From contig CAMWPF010000129.1 of the NCBI GenBank assembly GCA_947176045.1, positions 1 through 5,214 of the forward strand: a DNA stretch of 5,214 nucleotides, in the 5' to 3' direction. The notes under the pieces were generated by a model. It made no database searches. It saw nothing but the letters and a program-made list of their open reading frames with translations, and had not been told where the DNA came from. This DNA comes from an uncultured Treponema sp. (GTDB lineage Bacteria > Spirochaetota > Spirochaetia > Treponematales > Treponemataceae). Position numbers and translations under genes: made by a program. Of the stretch, positions 1 to 3,627 are shown in pieces (position 1 is the stretch's first letter; every line of letters starts with the position of its first letter).

Positions 1-1
1 C

Positions 2-985
2 ATGGCGTTCATTTCAAGGAAGGCGGCTGTGCCTGACGGACTGCGGACAGCGGCGGAGGCGCTCGCCTCGCAGGGAAAGACGCCGCTGTTCTTTGCGGAG
101 GGCGGCGTGCTGGCGGGCGTCATCGCGGTCGCCGACGTCATCAAGCCGGACAGCGCGGACGCGGTGCGGCAGCTGCGGGATATGGGTATCAGGACGGTCA
201 TGCTTACTGGCGACAATGCGCGGACGGCTGCCGCGGTCGGCGCAGAGGCGGGCGTGGACGAAGTGGTCGCGGGCGTCCTTCCAGACGGCAAGGATGACGC
301 GGTGAAGGCGCTCAAGGATTGCGGCGCCGTCGCGATGGTCGGCGACGGAATCAACGACGCTCCGGCGCTCATGGGCGCGGATGTCGGCATCGCCATCGGA
401 GCCGGAACGGACATCGCGATTGACGCTGCGGACGTGGTTCTCATGAAAAGTTCGCTCGCCGATGTTCCCGCCGCAATCAGGCTGAGCCGCGCCACGCTGC
501 GCACCATTCATGAGAACTTGTTCTGGGCGTTCTTCTACAATGTCGTCGGAATTCCGCTGGCGGCGGGCGTGTGGATTCCGCTGTTCGGCTGGAAGCTGAA
601 TCCGATGTTCGGCGCGGCGGCGATGAGCCTTTCGAGCTTCTGCGTCGTGATGAACGCGCTGCGGCTCAACCTGTTCGATATGCGCCGGACTGCCCGGAAA
701 AAACGGACGCGCGCGGCGGGGCAGCCTGCCGAACCGCGCGTCTGCACGGAGAAGGGAAAGGAAGCGGAGGAAAAAATGGAAAAGACTGTGAAGATTGAAG
801 GAATGATGTGCGGGCACTGCGAAGCCCATGTAAAGCAGGCGCTGGAAGCGATTGGCGGCGTGGAAGGCGCCACCGTCAGCCATGAGGCCGGAACGGCCGT
901 CGTCTCGCTGTCTGCGGACGTGTCCGACGACGCGCTCAAGGCCGCCGTGGAAGCGGCCGGCTACACGGCCGTGTCGGTTTCATAG
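2..985 (+). CDS. copA: Copper-translocating P1B-type ATPase, C-terminal part, with C-terminal HMA domain (5' truncated by window)
   Basis: This is the C-terminal 327 residues of a membrane ATPase that exports Cu(I) from the cytoplasm; the N-terminus, CPC membrane motif and DKTG phosphorylation site lie upstream of the window. Visible in order (numbering from base 2) are the end of the nucleotide domain (KTPLF at 26-30), TGDN at 69-72 and the P-domain signature GDGIND at 114-119. Two final membrane helices follow, at about 172-193 and 201-219. The first carries Tyr179-Asn180 and the second Met208 with Ser211-Ser212, the known Cu(I) ligand set of P1B-1 pumps, which is why I call copper rather than Zn/Cd. 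After a basic linker (226-258) comes a heavy-metal-associated domain at 259-327 with the copper-binding site MCGHC (Cys270, Cys273). Most CopA proteins carry such domains at the N-terminus, so the C-terminal position is less usual. The ATG at base 2 is probably an internal Met, not the start. The family call is firm; the metal is inferred from motifs. Confidence 0.93.
   Translation: MAFISRKAAVPDGLRTAAEALASQGKTPLFFAEGGVLAGVIAVADVIKPDSADAVRQLRDMGIRTVMLTGDNARTAAAVGAEAGVDEVVAGVLPDGKDDAVKALKDCGAVAMVGDGINDAPALMGADVGIAIGAGTDIAIDAADVVLMKSSLADVPAAIRLSRATLRTIHENLFWAFFYNVVGIPLAAGVWIPLFGWKLNPMFGAAAMSLSSFCVVMNALRLNLFDMRRTARKKRTRAAGQPAEPRVCTEKGKEAEEKMEKTVKIEGMMCGHCEAHVKQALEAIGGVEGATVSHEAGTAVVSLSADVSDDALKAAVEAAGYTAVSVS
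765..778 (+). promoter_or_regulatory. Candidate internal ribosome-binding site and ATG at the start of the HMA domain of copA
   Basis: CGGAGG at 765-770 lies five bases upstream of an in-frame ATG at 776-778 (codon 259 of the visible frame). Initiation here would give a 69-residue protein that begins MEKTVKIEG and contains exactly the HMA domain with MCGHC, which is the normal size of a free CopZ copper chaperone. Sequence and spacing are seen directly; actual initiation is inferred. The purine-rich linker codons (Glu/Lys) could produce this motif by chance. Confidence 0.4.
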
Positions 986-1009
986 CGCGCCGCGTCGGGG
1001 GATTCGCGG

Positions 1010-1038
1010 TTGCACAGAACAATCAAAAATAGTATAGT
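1010..1038 (+). promoter_or_regulatory. Predicted sigma70-type promoter of pckG
   Basis: A -35-like TTGCAC at 1010-1015 and a -10-like TATAGT at 1033-1038 are separated by the ideal 17 bases, inside an AT-rich island in otherwise GC-rich DNA. Transcription would start near 1045 and give a 5' UTR of about 50 nt. The -10 matches consensus at five of six positions; the -35 keeps only the TTG core. No intrinsic terminator for copA is visible between 986 and 1009, so some read-through from copA is possible. Confidence 0.6.
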
Positions 1039-1056
1039 TATGCCAGTCGAATTTTT

Positions 1057-1070
1057 TCAGGCGCGCCTGA
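1057..1070 (+). promoter_or_regulatory. Perfect 14-bp palindrome in the pckG 5' UTR (candidate operator)
   Basis: TCAGGCGCGCCTGA is a perfect inverted repeat placed about 12 bases after the predicted pckG transcription start and 24 bases before its start codon. It follows a T-rich run at 1051-1056. The position fits an operator for a dimeric repressor or a short 5' UTR hairpin. No regulator family is recognised from the sequence. Confidence 0.35.
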
Positions 1071-1094
1071 TAAAGCATACACGAAGGAGTAATT

Positions 1095-2942
1095 ATGACA
1101 GTTAATGACATCAAGCATGCGAAAATCAAAGCATGGATTGAAGAATGTGTCGCGATGTGCGAACCTGACAATGTGGTTGTCTGCGACGGATCGACGGCTG
1201 AATATGACCGCCTGATGAAAAAATGCGTTGATGCCGGGCTTGCGACTCCGCTTGCGAAAAAACCGAACAGCTTCCTTTTCCGCTCCCTGCCGAGCGATGT
1301 TGCGCGCGTTGAGAACCGCACGTTCATTTCCTCCGTAAAGGAGGACGATGCGGGACCGACGAACCACTGGATCGACCCCAAGGAGCTCAAGGCGACGATG
1401 AGCGGCCTCTACAAGGGCTGCATGCACGGACGCACGATGTACGTCATTCCGTTCTGCATGGGCCCGCTCGGCTCTCCGATTGCAAAGTACGGAATCGAGC
1501 TGACTGACTCCGAGTACGTCGTCCTCAACATGGACATCATGACGCGCGCCGGCGAAAAAGTCTGGGAGCAGCTCGGAACTGACGGCGACTTCGTTCCGTG
1601 CCTCCACTCCGTCGGAAAGCCGCTCAACAACGGCGAGAAGGACAACGGCATCTGGCCGTGCGCCGATGTCGAGCACAAGTACATCTCGCACTTCCCGGAG
1701 GAGCGCCTCATCTGGTCCTACGGCTCAGGCTACGGCGGAAACGCCCTGCTCGGAAAGAAGTGCTTCGCGCTCCGCATCGCGACAGTCATCGCTCGTGAGG
1801 AAGGCTGGCTCGCCGAGCACATGCTCATCCTCAAGCTCACCAATCCGCAGGGCGAGGTCAAGTACGTTACCGGCGCGTTCCCGTCGGCCTGCGGAAAGAC
1901 GAACCTCGCCATGCTCATTCCGACGATTCCGGGCTGGAAGGTCGAGACGGTCGGCGACGACATCGCATGGATGAAGTTCGGCGAGGACGGACGGCTGTAC
2001 GCAATCAATCCTGAGGCGGGCTTCTTCGGCGTCGCTCCGGGAACTTCAGAAGAATCAAACAAGAACGCGCTCATTTCCGCGGAAAAGAACACCATCTTCA
2101 CGAACTGCGCCCTCACCGAGGACGGAGACGTGTGGTGGGAAGGAATCGGCTATCCTGCGAAGGGCAAGCTTGTCGACTGGAAGGGAAACACGCGCGACGC
2201 GCTCCCGAAGGACAAGGCTCCCAAGGGCGAGGAGATGGCGCACCCGAACGCGCGCTTTACGGCTCCCGCAAAGCAGTGTCCGTGCATCGCTCCCGAGTGG
2301 GAGGATCCGAAAGGCGTTCCGATTTCCGCAATCCTCTTCGGCGGCCGCCGCCCGTCAACTGTTCCGCTCGTGCATCAGGCGCGCAGCTGGAACCACGGCG
2401 TGTTCCTCGGCTCGATTGTCGGCTCTGAAATCACCGCGGCTTCCACAATCAACGCCGCCGATGTCGGAAAAATCCGCCGCGACCCGTTCGCAATCCTGCC
2501 GTTCTGCGGCTACAACATGGGCGACTATTTCGCGCACTGGATCAAGGTCGGCGCGGGCGCAGACCAGGACAAGCTTCCGAAAATCTTCTATGTGAACTGG
2601 TTCCGCAAGGACGACGCGAACAAGGATCTTCCGGGCGGATTCATGTGGCCGGGCTACGGCGACAACAGCCGCGTGCTCGCGTGGATTTTCGACCGCTGCG
2701 ACGGCAAGGACAACTACGTCGACACGCCGATCGGCTATATGCCCAAGGAAGGCGCGCTCAACCTCGACGGACTTTCCGACGTCTACAAGGCGCAGATTCC
2801 TGCAATCACTGCGGTTGACAAGGAAGGCTGGCTGAAGGAAGTCAAGGACATCCGCGAGAACCACTATCCGAAGTTCGGAGCGCATCTGCCGAAGGAGCTT
2901 ACGGAGTGCCTTGATGACCTTGAGGCGCGCCTGAGCAAGTAG
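1095..2942 (+). CDS. pckG: Phosphoenolpyruvate carboxykinase (GTP)
   Basis: This complete 615-residue cytosolic enzyme interconverts oxaloacetate + GTP and phosphoenolpyruvate + GDP + CO2. It works at the entry to gluconeogenesis or, in fermenters, in CO2 fixation toward C4 acids. Length and motifs match the GTP-type family and not the ATP-type. Visible are the substrate Arg71 in ARVENRT, the SGYGGN loop at 211-216, metal ligands Lys222 and His242 and the P-loop AFPSACGKTN at 261-270 with the reactive Cys266. GDDIAW at 287-292 has the metal-binding Asp pair; NARF at 385-388, FGGRRP at 415-420, the mobile lid region near 455-475 and NWFRKD at 501-506 follow. No key residue is missing. The ATG is supported by AAGGAG at 1084-1089, five bases upstream, and by a promoter at 1010-1038. 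The gene appears to be its own transcription unit, possibly reading into the structured leader after 2942. Confidence 0.98.
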   Translation: MTVNDIKHAKIKAWIEECVAMCEPDNVVVCDGSTAEYDRLMKKCVDAGLATPLAKKPNSFLFRSLPSDVARVENRTFISSVKEDDAGPTNHWIDPKELKATMSGLYKGCMHGRTMYVIPFCMGPLGSPIAKYGIELTDSEYVVLNMDIMTRAGEKVWEQLGTDGDFVPCLHSVGKPLNNGEKDNGIWPCADVEHKYISHFPEERLIWSYGSGYGGNALLGKKCFALRIATVIAREEGWLAEHMLILKLTNPQGEVKYVTGAFPSACGKTNLAMLIPTIPGWKVETVGDDIAWMKFGEDGRLYAINPEAGFFGVAPGTSEESNKNALISAEKNTIFTNCALTEDGDVWWEGIGYPAKGKLVDWKGNTRDALPKDKAPKGEEMAHPNARFTAPAKQCPCIAPEWEDPKGVPISAILFGGRRPSTVPLVHQARSWNHGVFLGSIVGSEITAASTINAADVGKIRRDPFAILPFCGYNMGDYFAHWIKVGAGADQDKLPKIFYVNWFRKDDANKDLPGGFMWPGYGDNSRVLAWIFDRCDGKDNYVDTPIGYMPKEGALNLDGLSDVYKAQIPAITAVDKEGWLKEVKDIRENHYPKFGAHLPKELTECLDDLEARLSK

Positions 2943-2971
2943 GCGGAATTTTCTGAAAATCGGAATGCAGG

Positions 2972-3000
2972 AGGAGGAATGCGTCATGCGCATTTCTTCT
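2972..3000 (+). promoter_or_regulatory. Hairpin that sequesters a strong Shine-Dalgarno; AUG in the loop
   Basis: AGGAGGAATGCG at 2972-2983 pairs without interruption with CGCATTTCTTCT at 2989-3000. This gives 12 base pairs including two G-U pairs and closes the pentaloop TCATG. The left arm holds the Shine-Dalgarno AGGAGG (2972-2977), and the loop holds the ATG at 2986-2988, eight bases further on. The structure would therefore hide the ribosome-binding site of the small ORF that follows. This resembles RNA thermometers and other SD-occluding translational switches, but no known family is recognised. Pairing is seen directly; regulation is inferred. Confidence 0.5.
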
Positions 3001-3075
3001 GCCGTGCATGATCATGCAAGCGTCCCGGCGGTTTGTGCGCCGGGACTTTTTTTGCTTTTAGCGGAGGAATTATGA
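2986..3075 (+). CDS. Possible 29-residue leader peptide running through the terminator into the NifX-like gene
   Basis: ATG at 2986 has an ideal ribosome-binding site (AGGAGG at 2972-2977, eight-base spacer) and opens a 29-codon frame starting MRISSAVHDH. The frame continues through both arms and the T-run of the terminator at 3022-3053. It ends at TGA 3073-3075, overlapping the ATG of the next gene as ATGA, a classic arrangement for translational coupling. The same frame could start earlier at ATG 2965. A competing ATG at 2979 in another frame gives only 10 codons, stopping at 3009-3011 before the terminator. The peptide has no recognised motif; codons in the hairpin and T-run are dictated by RNA structure, so the product itself is probably not important. 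It may also be fortuitous. Confidence 0.3.
   Translation: MRISSAVHDHASVPAVCAPGLFLLLAEEL
3005..3018 (+). repeat. Perfect 14-bp palindrome in the leader
   Basis: TGCATGATCATGCA reads identically on both strands and sits between the SD-hiding hairpin and the terminator. It could be a protein-binding site or, as RNA, a weak hairpin of five pairs with a GATC loop. No known operator is recognised. Confidence 0.35.
3022..3053 (+). terminator. Intrinsic terminator or attenuator between pckG and the NifX-like gene
   Basis: GTCCCGGCG at 3022-3030 and CGCCGGGAC at 3038-3046 form a perfect 9-bp GC-rich stem with a seven-base loop, followed directly by seven T at 3047-3053. It lies 79 bases after the pckG stop and could end the pckG transcript. 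Only 18 bases separate the T-run from the next start codon, too few for a separate promoter, so the downstream gene seems to depend on transcription passing this element. That makes a conditional terminator plausible. Confidence 0.85.
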
Positions 3076-3470
3076 ATGTTGCGGTAACGTATGAGGACGG
3101 CGGAATTTTCCAGCACTTCGGGCATACGAAGCAGTTCAAGCTGTACGAAGTGGACGGAAGCGAAGTGAAGCCGGGCGATGTTGTTTCGGCGGGCGGAGTG
3201 GGACACGGCGCGCTTGCCGGATTTCTGAAGGAGCGCGGCGTGGATGTCTTGATCTGCGGAGGCATCGGCGGCGGCGCCCAGACCGCGCTTGCACAGGCGG
3301 GAATCAAGCTGTACGGCGGCGTTTCGGGAAGCGCTGACGAAGCCGTGCGCCGCCTTGCGGAAGGAACGCTTGCCTGCAATCCAAATGTCCAGTGCAGTCG
3401 CCACGGCGGCCATGAGGACGGTTCGCGCCAGTGCGGCGCGCACAGTTGCGGCGGTTCGTGCGCACGGTAG
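3072..3470 (+). CDS. NifX/NifB-like iron-molybdenum cluster-binding family protein
   Basis: The 132-residue protein belongs to the dinitrogenase iron-molybdenum cofactor biosynthesis family (Pfam Nitro_FeMo-Co type), small cytoplasmic RNase H-like folds that bind metal-sulfur clusters. Family marks are the N-terminal strand NVAVTYEDG, QHFGHT at 14-19, GVGHGALAGFL at 42-52, DVLICGGIGGGA at 58-69 and GIKLYGGVSG at 77-86. A tail after residue 92 is rich in possible metal ligands: Cys92, Cys98, His101, His104, Cys111, His114, Cys116 and Cys120. Such stand-alone members are common in anaerobes without nitrogenase and their role is mostly unknown; no nif gene is visible here. The ATG at 3072 is chosen because GGAGG at 3063-3067 precedes it by four bases; a longer TTG-started frame from 3033 begins inside the terminator and is unlikely. 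Expression probably depends on the upstream attenuator-like leader. Confidence 0.88.
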   Translation: MNVAVTYEDGGIFQHFGHTKQFKLYEVDGSEVKPGDVVSAGGVGHGALAGFLKERGVDVLICGGIGGGAQTALAQAGIKLYGGVSGSADEAVRRLAEGTLACNPNVQCSRHGGHEDGSRQCGAHSCGGSCAR

Positions 3471-3475
3471 CGGCG

Positions 3476-3594
3476 GGGTTTTAGGGGCGGAAGCCCCTAG
3501 GAGAAGGGGTAGCGGAGAAGAGCCGCACGGAACGGGCGGCTCTTCGGAGCGAGGGGAAGGCTTTCCCCTCTGAGACAGATTGCTCCGCCGCAAT
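3476..3594. repeat. Cluster of GC-rich hairpins, candidate dispersed intergenic repeat
   Basis: This non-coding stretch is built of consecutive inverted repeats. TAGGGGC at 3482-3488 pairs with GCCCCTA at 3493-3499 around a GGAA tetraloop. GAAGAGCCGC at 3517-3526 pairs with GCGGCTCTTC at 3536-3545, ten pairs with a nine-base loop. GAGGGGAA at 3551-3558 pairs with TTCCCCTC at 3563-3570 around GGCT. ATTGC at 3579-3583 pairs with GCAAT at 3590-3594. None is followed by a T-run, so none is a standard terminator on the + strand. The modular layout resembles REP/BIME-type interspersed elements, but only one copy is visible here. Confidence 0.5.
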
Positions 3595-3621
3595 GACACG
3601 CTGGCGTGTTTCTGATATAGT
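3593..3621 (+). promoter_or_regulatory. Predicted strong extended -10 promoter of the signal peptidase gene
   Basis: ATGACA at 3593-3598 (five of six -35 consensus bases) and TATAGT at 3616-3621 (five of six -10 bases) are 17 bases apart. A TG at 3613-3614 makes an extended -10. Transcription should begin about seven bases after the -10, at or next to A3628 of the start codon, predicting a leaderless transcript. Confidence 0.7.
3596..3609 (+). promoter_or_regulatory. Inverted repeat inside the lepB promoter spacer (candidate operator)
   Basis: ACACGC at 3596-3601 and GCGTGT at 3604-3609 form a 6+2+6 inverted repeat overlapping the end of the -35 box and most of the spacer. A protein bound here would block RNA polymerase, so it is placed like a repressor site. 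No matching regulator is known to me. Confidence 0.3.
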
Positions 3622-3627
3622 GGGGGT

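Noticed and set aside
14..883. Minus-strand open frame opposite copA
   Set aside because: The + strand frame has clear ATPase and HMA motifs; the antisense product is Arg/His-rich and has no recognisable domain.
990..1009. Possible terminator after copA (CCGCG / CGCGG)
   Set aside because: Only five pairs around a ten-base loop, and no T-run follows.
1038..1691. Minus-strand open frame opposite the start of pckG
   Set aside because: It overlaps a fully conserved enzyme gene and its promoter region, and shows no motif or ribosome-binding site of its own.
2923..2934. AGGCGCGCCTGA at the pckG 3' end repeats 12 bases of the palindrome at 1057-1070
   Set aside because: A shared 12-mer is expected about once by chance in a window this size, and the downstream copy encodes the normal C-terminus of the enzyme.
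2355..2993. Minus-strand open frame opposite the end of pckG
   Set aside because: Antisense shadow of conserved coding sequence, with a composition typical of GC-rich reverse frames.
3033..3071. Longer TTG start for the NifX-like gene
   Set aside because: It begins inside the terminator loop with no ribosome-binding site, while ATG 3072 has GGAGG at the right distance and matches the family N-terminus.
3482..3499. Hairpin after the NifX-like gene as its terminator
   Set aside because: The stem is good but is followed by GGAGAAGG and not T; the TTTT lies before it, so it does not fit intrinsic termination on either strand.
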